A stretch of DNA of 64,000 nucleotides from Puffinus mauretanicus (lineage: Eukaryota; Chordata; Aves; Procellariiformes; Procellariidae), in contig JAJKFH010003493.1 of assembly GCA_023333565.1 (NCBI GenBank), forward strand, positions 558,001 to 622,000. The letters are read 5' to 3'. The translations under genes were made by a program, and so were the position numbers. Numbering within the stretch: position 1 is the first letter of the stretch; each line of letters begins with the position of its first letter. The notes below the pieces were generated by a model that did no database searches, was not told the DNA's origin, and saw only the letters and a program-made list of their open reading frames with translations. This document shows, in pieces, positions 13,700 through 25,800 of this stretch.

Positions 13700-13781
13700 A
13701 CTCTTCAGGGTTGACTAAGTGAGTTATGTGGAGATAGATATCCATAAATTTATAACCTTCTTGAGGAGACAGACTGTGGAC

Positions 13782-13794
13782 TTTTTTTTTTTTT
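13782..13794. repeat. T13 homopolymer
   Basis: Thirteen T residues in unique sequence. Confidence 0.8.
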
Positions 13795-13850
13795 ACTACT
13801 AAAACTTTAATGTATAGGTTGCAGAGTAGTTTCCCTAACGTTCACTTTGC

Positions 13851-13887
13851 ATAAGAATAAGAATAAGAATAAGAATTAGAATTATTA
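13851..13887. repeat. (AATAAG)n microsatellite
   Basis: About four AATAAG hexamers decay into AATTAG/AATTATTAG variants at the right end. Confidence 0.85.
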
Positions 13888-16800
13888 GTAGTATTATTTT
13901 AAAAAGAAAGCAAAACAGTCCCTGTTGGAAGGATGGGGGAAGTTAACTGGGGAACAAGAATTCATGCTAAAGTCCCAAATTGAGCAGCAGCACTGTGAAA
14001 GGGGTTTCAAAGAGAAAGCCATCTGCAATGCACCGTTACATGCTTCATTGTCACTACAAAACTCAGATGTGCTGCTACTTACACTCAAACGTTACTGTAA
14101 GCATGCTCTATTAGCATCTTATAAGGGTTTAGTATTTCCTTAGAAAAAGACCTCTTACTGCAATTTGGCAAATAGAAACACCCAAGGGTAGCCCTGCTTC
14201 CACTTAATAATTGACAACTTTCCCGATGAATGCACAGTCTTCCTTCTTCCCAGCACAATTTAAAGTCTACAAAGAGCAACATGTGTTTGTCACCATTTTT
14301 TCAAGTATCAGTGAAGAGGTGATAATCTGAAAAAAATCCACAGATGACTAAACCTGGGTGAAATTTTGAAAATGGCAGGAAAACGGCTGGGAACACTTCC
14401 ACAGGGACTTTGTTATCAAAGATTATAAAGAGAGAAACACTACTCTTGCTTAATGGTATCTACAAATAACATTAAGCAATACTGAGAGCTATACAATCAT
14501 GGGACACTCCACCTAACACTGACTGTTCAATAGATAAAAACCACTATAGGCCACTGTGAAAATCAGTAAGGTTCTTCTGTTGAATGTTCCCTAAAAGTCA
14601 TAAAACGGCCAAGTCACTCTGGGTGTGTTATCAAAAACACAAGTTTCTTCCGTTTAATGTTACCCCAAGCTAGGGAGAAACAGGAGGAGCTAAGTAGAAG
14701 ACCTACTTTTTTACTTTTTCTTCCAAGGGGGTGCCACGAAGTATCAGTCTGATGCCAGCAGATGCAAAATCAATACTTTTTGCCTATTGTGTCCGAAAGA
14801 GAAGGTTGTAGCTGGAGAACACGGTTCAATTGCTAAATTAATATTCACACTATAGTTCCACATTCCTCCCCTGGAATGAAAAAGGTCAGATCACGTGGAG
14901 AGAGATCTGGGGGAAGCCAACCACTGAAAGGAGAGCTAGGAGAGCTGTAGCCATGTTGTGTAGTGCAGAGAGTGGAAAGATCACACAGTGAAGCACTTTC
15001 ACTTCTTGCCAGGTATACCCTGTGAAACGAATTTCAAAATAAAGTTTTAAATTACAGACGGCTTTTCCAAGCCTTTGCTGGCATGAGCACTACTGCGGAA
15101 AAGCTGTGACACCAGCAATTAGGGATAGCAGTCTGAGATATTAAGGGAAACTTGTCGAGCAGAACTTAAAATATCTAAATATTTCTCCTAAATATTCGCT
15201 GAAAGAAGAAATAGAAATTGCTTTGGCTCTGCTTGCCTTTAAGTTTGTGCCTTCTGGATTTTTTGGGAAAATATTCACAGACATTAGTTCAGAACTTCTA
15301 TAAACATAATACTGATTCATGTCTAAAAGTATCAGGAACAGGAGGCTAAAGATAGAATTCTTTTAAAATATAGCATGTGGTGTGCCAGCAACCCAGTCCT
15401 ACGAATTTTATGTTTGTCCTATCTGTCCAAGCAAAACACATTGTGAGCATCTAACCAAAGCTCCTTGAATCCCTCGCTTAATGTTTGCAAGGAATGCAGA
15501 TGGAGAAGTATTTGCTGAAAGAATTAAGTTGATGAAAAGAAAGCATACACATTTAATGAGTTACAAATAAGGCAAAGTACTTCAGTCCTGTCTTAAATGA
15601 CCCTTATCCCATATTAGTACTAACCATTCATGGAAAAAAAATCAAACTAATAATTAACATTTTAAAACGTCATGTAATGTCTGCACAAATGCTAGCAGCA
15701 CCATCAGAAGTGACCACTGCAATGAAAAGTGTCATATAATTTTTCCAGAAAACATTGAAAACCGTTAAAGAAAAGATGTATTGAATAAATGAGTTCCTGG
15801 CACTAAATAGAAAATTACGTTTGTCCTAAATACGTATCATTCACCAGCTAATGGCCTGTTTTAAAGTAGGGCAGAAACAGTTCTACAGTCTTCAGCACTG
15901 GACTCCAGTGACAAAAATTATTTGGTACCCTTTAACTCCCAACAGAAGACACAGAAGGTATTAAACGTAAATGCAAACAACTGGGCTGGCTCCACGGGGT
16001 GAATGAAAAATTGCCATTGGCACAGTTTCAGGCACGATTTATTTTAAAAAATATCATCCTAATGTACAGTACCCCTCTAATGGCTCCACCAAGCTGCTTG
16101 TCAATGTCCCACCTCCTTAGTCAGGTCTTCTAGGATAAAGAAGTGGAAAAAAAGATGTCCAAGCCATGCCCTGGCTAACGTGAGGTTAAATTCACATAGT
16201 TCCAGTTTGCTGCAGGAACTATTTCAGCTCTTAGTAAATCTCACAGCACACAGACTTTGCCTTTTCCTTCTCCTGCTGGGCCTAGCTAAGGATTGAGCCC
16301 CATAGCTGAATTTTGAGTATCCTTAAAGTTTGTGGATCACAAATTGTAACAGATGTCCCTGCTGTGCAGGGAGTTTTGTTTAAAGGTCCATCTGCCTGCA
16401 GACTGAAATCTGGGATTCTTTGTTCGCATCCTGCAAAACCACATCTTTCAGACCAGTCACCGGAAAAATGCAGGGATTTTTCTGAGGGGTAAGGAAGATC
16501 AGTATGTTGCATACGTTCCTCCCTCTAAAAAGAGAAGTAGCTGAGACCGTCTCAAGGTTTGGCAGGACACAATCTTACTCGTGTTAACGTTGCTTCCACA
16601 GAATCGGTTGCCTGCTGCAGGAAGGAAATTAATATAGGCACCTATGGCCTTTTTCTTTAAACCCCACATATCAGACTTCAGTGCCCCCCACTTCTGGGAG
16701 TGTGGGGAGGGAAGGAGTCACCTCTGCACAGCTAGATGGGGAACATGGGCCAGGCAGTGGAGCACAGGGTCCAGTCTACAGTCACTTAGAGGAGAAAGGC

Positions 16801-17106
16801 ACAGAGACTAGAGCACTGGTATATTTAGCAAAATGATTTAGATATGTTTCCAAAATCAGAGCAAAAGAAGACAGGACAATGAAATGATCGATGAAATCAG
16901 AATGGAAGAGAAGTGAGAGACTGTGAAGGAATGAAAATCAGGAGATGGGAAGAGAAAATAACAGAAAGAGGACAAGTGAAAAGAGAAGGAAAAAGTATTT
17001 ACTATGCAATTAGATTTCATGCGGGGAAGCACTCAATTCCTTCCTCTGCACAGCTTACAATACCACTTTTCAGAAGAAATTCTCCACACTCCCCTCAGTA
17101 TACGAA

Positions 17107-17130
17107 GGGGGAGGGCGGGTGGGGGAAGGG
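17107..17130 (+). other. G-quadruplex motif
   Basis: Five runs of three or more G residues are separated by loops of 1, 1, 1 and 2 bases. This fits the rule for very stable parallel G-quadruplexes. The surrounding sequence is only moderately GC-rich, so the motif stands out. It is not inside any recognised mobile element. Confidence 0.75.
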
Positions 17131-19145
17131 CTTCTTCATCCCCATCAGGCTCCACTGCTCTTTTCCAGGTTCTTCCATTTAGAACACTACATTTTGGGTT
17201 TTGGATGAGTGAATGGGATACTTGTACTTGAGCAGAGCCGACCCCAGCCCTAGGGGCTTTCTGTGTAGGGGCTTTCACGATACCCTTGGGAGAAGAGGCT
17301 CCGGTTTCCTTCCTTGGCTTCCTCACTTCCCACTTTCAGCCCAGCAGCTCTATGTTTCTTTACAGAAGTAGCACCTCAGTGTCTCTACATTCTCTAATCA
17401 TCACCAGCTTCCAGCGGGCCAAATTCCCTCCTGCTCATCTCTAATAGTATGGGATATCTCCTCCTCAAAGTTTTAGTTATCCTATTTGCAGTTCATCTCC
17501 ATGGTGGCCAGCAGGCAGGCCCACAAGGTTGAGAAAGGACTGTACAGACAGCCAAGAAATTTTTTTAGTTTTCTAAAGAGTCTCAAGCGTTGTCTACGCT
17601 TAGGTCAGACCTTCCTAAAAAAGTCCTTATTGCCCTTCCTTTGACTTCTCTACCAAATCATGCATAACCTCTGCTTTGTAGCCAGCTTCCTTCCTCCTGG
17701 ATCAGGTCCTGCATATGCAATCGTGTCCAACACAAGCATGCCTCTCTGTTTCTCTCCCCTGTCCAAGCTGAGGAATGAGATACCTCTAGATATGAAGCCG
17801 TGAATGATACAGCAATTTCATAAAATTAACCAGAATTCACAGGTTATGACAACGTCCCCTTACTTGAAACTGGTTGCAAGTGTCCTTGTGTCTTCAATTC
17901 TTTACTATTTTAGAATGGTGCATTTTACCTCTACTTAACAGTCAAAGGAAGTCAAAGAGTGTATCTTCCAGCTATTTCAGAAAACATTCAGCAACAGGAA
18001 ATATATTTTTTCAGACACTTATGGTAAATGTTTGCCATTGTTTTATAATCTGGCATCCTGTTCGCCAGTTTAGAGGTAATCTATTAGAGAACTTGGAAAA
18101 CAATCAATATTAAACACCTGGAAAGCTGGGTAATGCTATTCATCAGCAGAGGATTCTTTTTCAGATACATTTGTCTCTTGCAACCTAAGAATGAATTACT
18201 TTTATATTTAAATTTTGTAAAGGCAGAAGATACTGTTCATAATAACCACAATGTGGCCACAGCTAGTATTCTCCTATAGAAGTATCACGGGTGCAATATT
18301 TTCTGCATAAAATATTGCTTTATTTTTATGGAATGCCTTTATATTTAATCGGAAATCAGATGTCCATGTTCTTTTATTACTGGCAGAATTAGAAAGAGGA
18401 ACAGGTCAAGTCTTCAGCATGGCATTCATAGTTTTTCATGTACCAGTGAAATGTTCTGTACCTCCTTTCCAGGTTTATTCTGTCATTTTGTCAGTCATCT
18501 ATACTGTCCTCTTGTTCACATTTGAAAGAAATGGAAGTTCTCCAAATTCTTGAATTTTTTCCCCTTTTTTCATATTAGACAATTCAGTTGTGACTCTTTA
18601 CATTAGATTCACATGTATAGTGGTCAAAATTTGTTACAAGACTTCTTACAAGGCCCCATCAGTGGCAGACATACTCTCTATTCTTCTACTTCAAGCATGT
18701 AGTTAATCTATTTGCTTTTAACTACTGCTGTTTGCCCAGCGAGATCTTTTACTGCCTATCTGTGACTGCACCTCCTAAACTGACAGTCAAATTGGGCTTG
18801 GAGAATTTTTAATGCGCATTCAGTCCTACTGATAGCGAGAAAGCGGTTCAGTCCTCTTTCCAAGGAAAGACTCCTCAGGCACAGTGACTTCCATAGTCAT
18901 TCAATGTGTCCAAGATCCAGAAGTTGCAATACAACTCCATTTCCCATTTATACTAGTGGGTGACAGGCATGCTGAAAAAGGGTCAGATTTTAAAATAAGG
19001 AAATGATTTTTTCCCCCCCCCCAAAAATAGAACATGCACACAAAAGCAGATGAAGAAAATGCATGCCGAAAACGAAAATGAATTAGCTCCACTCCACTGA
19101 AAGACACCAACAAATGCTTTTACAACAACAGTGAAAAGCTGACTA

Positions 19146-19218
19146 GGGCCTGAACTTGCTCTCACTAATGTCAGTAACAGTTTGATTCAATGGGAGCAAA
19201 GTAAATCCCATTAGAGCC
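19146..19218. repeat. Possible fragment of an ancient amniote repeat
   Basis: The words GGGCCTGAACTTGCTCTCAC, TTCAATGGGAGCA and CCCATTAGAGCC follow the order of an old interspersed repeat common in reptiles and birds (the 'GAAGTCAATGGGA' type), as I remember it. Divergence is high and I cannot give a family name. Confidence 0.3.
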
Positions 19219-19439
19219 TTTTATAGAAAAATCCTAATAAAAGCAGACACTACAAAGTAAAGGCCCCGTTCAGCCCTCGCTTACACCATAGCCATTGTAA
19301 AGTCACACCATCGTAGCTGGGGTCCGCATTCAGACTCGGAGCATTTCAGTCCTACGCTCACCGCGTTGCAGAAAGCTGAATGGAGATGCTGTACCGAAAC
19401 GAGAATCGCAAGTCTCTCCTAACCGTGGATTTAATACCT

Positions 19440-19620
19440 TATTGTTAGGTTTACATAAGATCTGGCCAGGTCCCAAACGTGCATTCCCCGACACTCATAC
19501 TGCCTGATTTATGCTGTCTTATTTGGCTGGTAAAAGAATCAAATTGGTGACTGGTTTTGAATGAAGGCAATTAGGGTGGTTGATTGGTTTTGTAATTTGG
19601 AGAACACCACTCTAGAGTAT
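19440..19620. promoter_or_regulatory. Candidate conserved non-coding element
   Basis: The block is repeat-free and dense in homeodomain- and PBX-like words, such as CAATTAGG, TTGATTGG and AATCAAATTGG. It has the even, moderately AT-rich texture of vertebrate conserved enhancers. This is inference from texture and motifs. Only alignment to other birds would show whether it is constrained. Confidence 0.3.
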
Positions 19621-20848
19621 AAGTCAATTGTGTAGAACTATCCAGGTCTTTAATCACTGGTTTCCCTGTGCAAAGAGCTGATGCTTTACATCATCTGAAA
19701 TTTATACCAGCTATAATCAATTCCATTCTCCCCATTACCCCCTTATTGCTTCCTCCCCTGCCCCGCACCTGGCAAAACCATGACATTTTACTGGAGAAAA
19801 AGTTAACTATAGTGTGGCCAATCATATTTCAAAGGTGTATCCAAATTTAATTTACAGGGTCAACTGAATATGTGGGGGTAATTATCTTTACAGAGCATCT
19901 GACAGCTGTTGTGATATAGTGGTCCAACAGTTCTTGCTAGAAATCTGTCAGGAAGCACTTGTTTAAATTTGAGTAAGGTTAAACAACAGACTTCTGTCTG
20001 CAAATCCTGGAAAACAACATCATCAACAAAGACGCCAATTTTACGTAAGTCTCTTGGGTCCCCCCTGAAAGACTGGAAATTCTCAATTCAAAGAGTTTTC
20101 TTTCTGAATGGATCCTAAAATAGGAAGATCTGCAGGTATAACACACAAAAATTAAGCCAAGCACAGGACAGGAAATCATACATAATTTGCCTATGTATAG
20201 TAACCATATACCTATATGAAACACAGTTTCTTATTTAAACATATAGGCTCCAGAAATTCCAAAGCTGAGAAATAAAATTTCACTCAAGAGTTGCGTCAAA
20301 CCATTTTTTATTCTCAACAGTGGGCAGGAATTGAAGTATACATTCATGGGATAAATATGTAAAAAAAAAAATTCTGAAGAGTTACATGATATTTAATTGG
20401 CTTCTAGGCAACATCTTCTGTTCCCTCTCCACAAACTGCATTTCTGACATTCATTCAGAATAAGGCTGTGTTTTGCACAATGGCTTTCGGATCACTAAGT
20501 CCCAAACTTTTGGGCCAATGGTCCGCTGATGGTCTTCACCACTGATCACTGACCACCATGAAATTATACCAAACATTCAACAGAAATGTCAGTCCATCTA
20601 TACAATGCTATAAGCAGATGTGAAATCCTGAATTTCACTTCTCAGCAAAGGTGTATAATAAATAACCTGTGCTTCACTGAAGGCTGCCATGAAACTTCTG
20701 GTCAGCTCAGAAGAGGCAAGGCAACTTCAGGTCTTTCCATAATATGCCATATCTTCACACTTCTCATTGAAAGTCCTCGCTATAGGTGAACCCTGAAGCC
20801 CTGTGCAAACTGACCACCACTGACAAATCACCGTTTGGAGATCCAAAA

Positions 20849-20900
20849 GTTATTAGTAGTTAATTAAGTAACTAATTAAGTTATATTAGTAGTTAATAAC
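20849..20900. repeat. AT-rich repeat with two 13-bp direct copies
   Basis: ATTAGTAGTTAAT occurs at 20852-20864 and 20885-20897. TTAATTAAG-like words lie between, and GTTATTA and AATAAC sit at the outer edges. It looks like a local duplication in AT-rich DNA. Confidence 0.65.
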
Positions 20901-22561
20901 ATGTAGGGTTATGTATCTTTGTACAAATTCCCTGTATACACCCTTAATTTATTATGTTCCTGATAGTCCTAAGATTTTAATAAAGTCTGCCAAATAGAAG
21001 GAAACTCTGGGTCTCACACTCAAGTAAGTAGCAAATCTCACTGATTATAAGGCAGTAATAAAACCATGTCAAAAGGTTTGTACAGCATGGAGTAGATGAT
21101 GTAATTGTTAGCTGCATTCAATACTACTTACAGTAAGCAAATTCCCTAGCAATTGAAATGATCCTATTCCTTGAAATAAAACGTAGAGGAAAGAAGAAAA
21201 GGCTTGGATTACTGTTTTGTTTCACCACTTCTAGGCAACAAGGAATAACTGAAAATTCATTATTATACTGGGTATATTGTTCCTCTGGTACTGTAAAGAG
21301 CTGTGACGTTGCTGTGCAATTTAAATACCCAATCTTCTCATTCCACCTCACCAGAACACTGCACGTGATATGTTCGAGAAGACTGCTAAATTTGAACTTG
21401 ACTTACTTTAAAGTAGCTTCTTACCTAATAACATTCACACGCAACACTACACATAGAAGGACTTATTTAGACAAAAATTGGTTTTACCACTGCAGCCATT
21501 CTGAAATTGCCCAGCACATATTTGTAGTAACCCCTAGGAGCATTCTGGGTAAAAAAACCACAGTCTGGCCAGATGCTTTGATGGAGTTTCTCCTCCTAGG
21601 AGACCAGGCCCAATGGAGAAAGGGTGAGGAATCACATCTCTGCCAGCTCCCCAGATCACCGTTCATGCCGATGAGACGTTACAGGGTAGTGCGTGGAGTC
21701 GGCAGACCAGCATTTCAAGCACGTAACAGATTAATTTCTATCTAAAAAAATATCCCAAAACTGACTTGAGCACTTTGTTGTGCTCATCACATTGAACTTA
21801 AAGAAAAATGCTTACAGTGCCAAGCTAGGCTTCCTGGGACCTGCTGTCAAGGACAGAAAGTGCTGCTTCCTCCAAGGACAAAGGCACAAATGGGTAAAAA
21901 ACAGCTGTGACCATGCCTCAGAGACCTGGCTGCAGCGTATTAGCCCTCTATGAGAAACCCTGAGTTATTTCTCCTCTTGTGTTCATGATGCAAGCCTGAA
22001 AGGACACACAGCATATTTGTGACCGAAGCTGCACGTCTACAATACAACTGTGCTTTGCTGCCTTCCTATAGCTAGAGAGTAAACTCAGGAACTCAGATCC
22101 CGGCTAGAAAAAGAAAGTGAGAACAAATACAAAAACTACTGTCCTGGGCCCGGGAATTCACATCTTCAGCAACCCATAGATGATGAAGCTACGTCAGGGT
22201 CCAACAGTGAAGCAGAGGAAGGTATAGGACCTTCCAGTGATCCCCCATTTTGCAACGTGTGGTTCAGGTGTTTGTAGAAACAAAGGAAGAACCAGGAGCT
22301 CCAGATGCAGACAAACTGGTGACAGACTACAGGCCGTGCCACATGCCTTGCTGAGATTACAGAGCCAGGGCAGAACAGGGTTATTTCCAAAACTGCCTCC
22401 AGACACAAGGAAATGAAGGCACAGCTCCAAATCAAAGGCCCCAATGATACCAGCCAGAAGCACAACCCAGGGCAAACCAAGGAGCATCGAGCAACAGCCG
22501 TCAGGAAAGAGAAATTTTTCCTCATGATTAGTGGCACTTTCAGCAGTGTCTCTCTTTTGCA
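20901..22561. other. Unique sequence; open frames without recognised products
   Basis: This holds the longest non-element open frame in the window, 195 codons from an ATG at 21158 to 21745 on the plus strand, and a purine-rich stretch at 22083-22540 with protein-like frames. Neither matches a family that I know. Both are discussed as findings. The purine bias of the plus strand alone can give hydrophilic-looking translations. Confidence 0.5.
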
Positions 22562-22872
22562 GTGAAGAGAGCTTATAAGAAAGATGGGGATAAACTTTTT
22601 AGCAGGGCCTGTTGCGACAGGACAAGGGGTAATGGTTTTAAACTAAAAGAGGGTAGATTTAGGAAGAAATTTCTTACAATGAGGGTGGTGAAACACTGGC
22701 ACAGGTTGCCCAGAGAGGTGGTAGATGCCCCATCCCTGGAAACATTCAAGGTCAGGTTGGACGGAGCTCTGAGCAACCTGGTCTAGTTGAAGGTGTCCCT
22801 GCCCACGGCAGGGGAGTTGGACTAGATGACCTTTAAAGGTCCCTTCCAACCCAAACTATTTTATGATTCTAT
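22562..22872 (+). mobile_element. CR1 retrotransposon, 3' end fragment
   Basis: This is a 5'-truncated copy of about 310 bp. It has the CR1 ORF2 C-terminal region (words such as GAGGGTGGTGAAACACTGG and TTGCCCAGAGAGGTGGTAGA) and the 3' untranslated end (TTGGACTAGATGACC, AAAGGTCCCTTCCAACCC), closing in TATGATTCTAT. A frame at 22562-22786 still reads through the C-terminal CR1 sequence. Preservation is intermediate between the copies near 35.4/47.6 kb and the relics at 30.7/61.5 kb. CR1 copies usually lack long target duplications, and none is seen. Confidence 0.93.
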
Positions 22873-25800
22873 CTGGAAGGGGTGTGGCAGAAAAGCTTCA
22901 CATCCCTCCTTCAGCAGCAGGGAGGCTGGCTTCAAATGAGTCAGGAGATTAAGGGGTCCCGTCCTTTGGAGGGGACAAAGGAGGAAAAAACCTGCCAGAA
23001 GCCTCTTGGGCTAAAATCCTTTCTACAAGACTCTGTTTGGGGCAACAGCAATTCAAAAATATTAGGAGTACAAAGGGATGCTGGAGAGGAGAGTAGGAGG
23101 GTAAGAGAAGGTACAAGTCCTCCTCCTAAGGGCACCGGCCTCCCGGGGACCACAGGCTGAGCTGCACGCAGAGCTCTAGGCTACTAAGCTAAAGGCTCTG
23201 AATAACATCTGGATACAGGTATAGCTATAGGAATCGTTCTGTTAAAGGACATGACATTGTGACTCACAAAAAGGTAGCAAATGGATATTTCATTCTAGCA
23301 CTGCCCACTTCTCATTGAAAAATCAGACCCCCAAGAGTTGGGAAATTTAGAAAAGAGCGATCCAGCACACTTGAAGCTGACTTTCGAACTCCCCTCTGGC
23401 CCTCATGAACAAGGTGCAGAAGAGAGAAGACATTAGCTTTTCAGCCCGCAGTTATGCTCCCAAACACTCTCCATGCCCCCTGCTGCTCAAATTTAGATTT
23501 ACCTTCAGGCAAAAAAGCCATCATTTCTTAATAATATGAAGAATTTTCTTGACCGCTCTGTTAGCTGCTCCCTGCAATCCCTAAGAGCCACACATTTCTT
23601 CACAGAGCAGTGGGAAGCAGGGGGAGGCAGAGAAAAACTGCTGACGACTGATTCTAATAAGAGAACTGCTGATTAAAAAAAAAAATTTAAAAAGCAGCAA
23701 TTAAAAGTGCCATAGCTGGGCCAGGCACCAGAATTTGCAGGTATTTTCCAGCTCCCAGGCACCAGGATTCTGCCCGCATATCTAACAGCAAGGGTGGATT
23801 CATGTCATCAACTCTGAAGCCCTCACTAGAGATATTTCCCACTCCGGCCCCAAAAAGCCTCCTAACAAGTGAGCTTCGTGCACCCCTGCAAGGTGCCAAA
23901 ACCACACAATGACTTCACAGGAGATGGCTAAACGGTTCCTCTTGGAATAGGAGCATAAGGACGCCCCTAAGAGACACAGGAGAAAGCTGACTTGCAAATG
24001 TTTAAAAAACTTGTCGATGCACAACTGCCTGATTCTGACTGATTTAATGAAAGTGGTCTGTAGTGCTGAGGGGGTATTTACAAAAGCAGAGTTTAATCTA
24101 GTGAGACTGTTCTCACCAGAGCCAATGAATAGACATAGGCTTGCCCTGGGCAACAGAGAGAATAAAGTCACGCTAAAGACTGTCTTTGTGAGATGTTCCA
24201 CTGTTTCCCACCTTGCACTGAACAACCATTTGCTGACATGGACCATTTCATGTATCATGCACCTTTTTTGGAAGCACTTATATGATAATCTCAAGAACAA
24301 TTAACAAAGAATGTTTCCAACTAATTAGAATAATGAATACACCAAAGAGGTCAACTGTAAAGGATTCTTATTTCTCCACCAGCTAATTTGCAGAGAACAA
24401 ACAAGGAGGAAGGACCAGAAACCATTGTTAAAGGTGAGTTTTCTGAGCAGAAAAGACCGGTAAGCCTCCTGACCCAAACGGATTAATGGAAAGTACTGGA
24501 GATACAAAGAAGAAAAAGAATCAGAAGACTAAGCAGAATGAAAACAAGCTTTGGGGACCCTGGAAAAAACTGATCAAGACCATCTTCAAGTAAGGCCAGA
24601 AGATTTTTTGGATGCACCTCGCATCATGTAAGATGTGTGACTGTACACATAAGCACATAAATGTTAAGGTCCTGTAAAAAAATACTCATCTTAGTGGCTC
24701 CTACTACAACAAACCCACTTGTTTTAGACATTCTAGATATTCTATAGATTACTGAAAAAGTTGCAATTCAAAATGAAAGCATCAAAATGCTGCTAGTAAT
24801 GTGCAAATGGCATATGCCCTGTATTGGACAGTTTTAGCACAAGATTGTCTTCTGAAGGCTGCCAAAGTCTTGAACAATTCATACACTCCATTAGTTCTTG
24901 AAATAGGGAAAATTGCCTAATTCCTTTTGAAAAACAATACAAATATACTTCTGAGAAAGAAAAAAATTTCAAAAATCTGTCAATCATACAGACTAATATT
25001 ATTCTAGATAATCAAATATTGGCAGAAGTCTTGGCAAACTGACTCTACTCTTACCACTACCAGATTGCTTGGGCTAACCTGGCTTCATTCCACAGGCAGA
25101 CACAATTCCAAATATTTGGTGAGCACTACACATTATTCTTCACTTAAAAATTATTAATATAATCTTTATTTGATATTAGCTGTAGAGAAAATGGCCCATA
25201 AGTATTCCTCTAGACTTTTTTTATTTTTAACATAGGAGAAATTCAATTTCAGTTAGTCTTACAATCTCTATCAAGGAAGTCTACAATTCTCACTGTGCCT
25301 TCCTCAACTGAAACTTGATTAGCGATCCTACCCTAAAAAAAGCATTATAAAGCAAGCATATCTTTGGTCACTTCGTCTGTTGATTCTACACATTCAGCTC
25401 TCTTCAACAAGTATCTTTGAGTCTCATGGGTTTCAGTACATCGCTATCCATGCTTATATAAAGAAAAGAAAAATCCTTTCATATTAACATCCTTCTTTCT
25501 TATAATCAAGTGCAAGCCTCTATTCAGCGCCTTAAAAACCCTCAGAGTCCGTTGTACCTGGTTTTCATGTAAATGTGGCCAGTCAGAGTTCATGTTCATA
25601 AGCAGCCAGATTTGGTAATTTTCCATGCTGCATTTTCTATCCAAGAGCCTAAACAACATAACTAGCCTATCCCTGCTGCTTAATCTCTTATATTAAGACG
25701 GGCTGACACAATAAAAATTGAAAGGACCTTCTCTGTATGACTCCTCTCCAACATATAATTACAAGTCTTCTTATCTACTTGACCCATATCAGAATTCATG

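Larger units (their letters stand above)
12601..17106. other. Unique sequence with simple repeats; no gene seen
   Basis: No recognisable gene. Microsatellites at 13.38-13.89 kb are listed separately. The stretch at about 15640-15900 has homeodomain-like and AT-rich motifs and could contain conserved non-coding sequence, but I cannot test this. Confidence 0.55.
17131..20848. other. Unique sequence; no gene seen
   Basis: No coding region is supported. A C10 run lies at about 19012-19022. Two sub-blocks at 19.15 and 19.44 kb are listed separately. Around 20490-20830 there are GTGGTC/GACCAC-type words that might belong to an old repeat, but the match is too weak to call. Confidence 0.55.

Noticed and set aside
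20490..20830. Possible old DNA transposon with GTGGTC/GACCAC words at both ends
   Set aside because: Matches are too short and imperfect; no terminal inverted repeats or target duplication could be defined.
22166..22537. 123-codon hydrophobic minus-strand frame resembling a membrane protein
   Set aside because: The hydrophobicity is what the complement of a purine-rich strand produces; no start context or family match.
23800..24300. 166-codon minus-strand open frame
   Set aside because: No family features, an overlapping 97-codon frame on the other strand, and composition typical of antisense noise.
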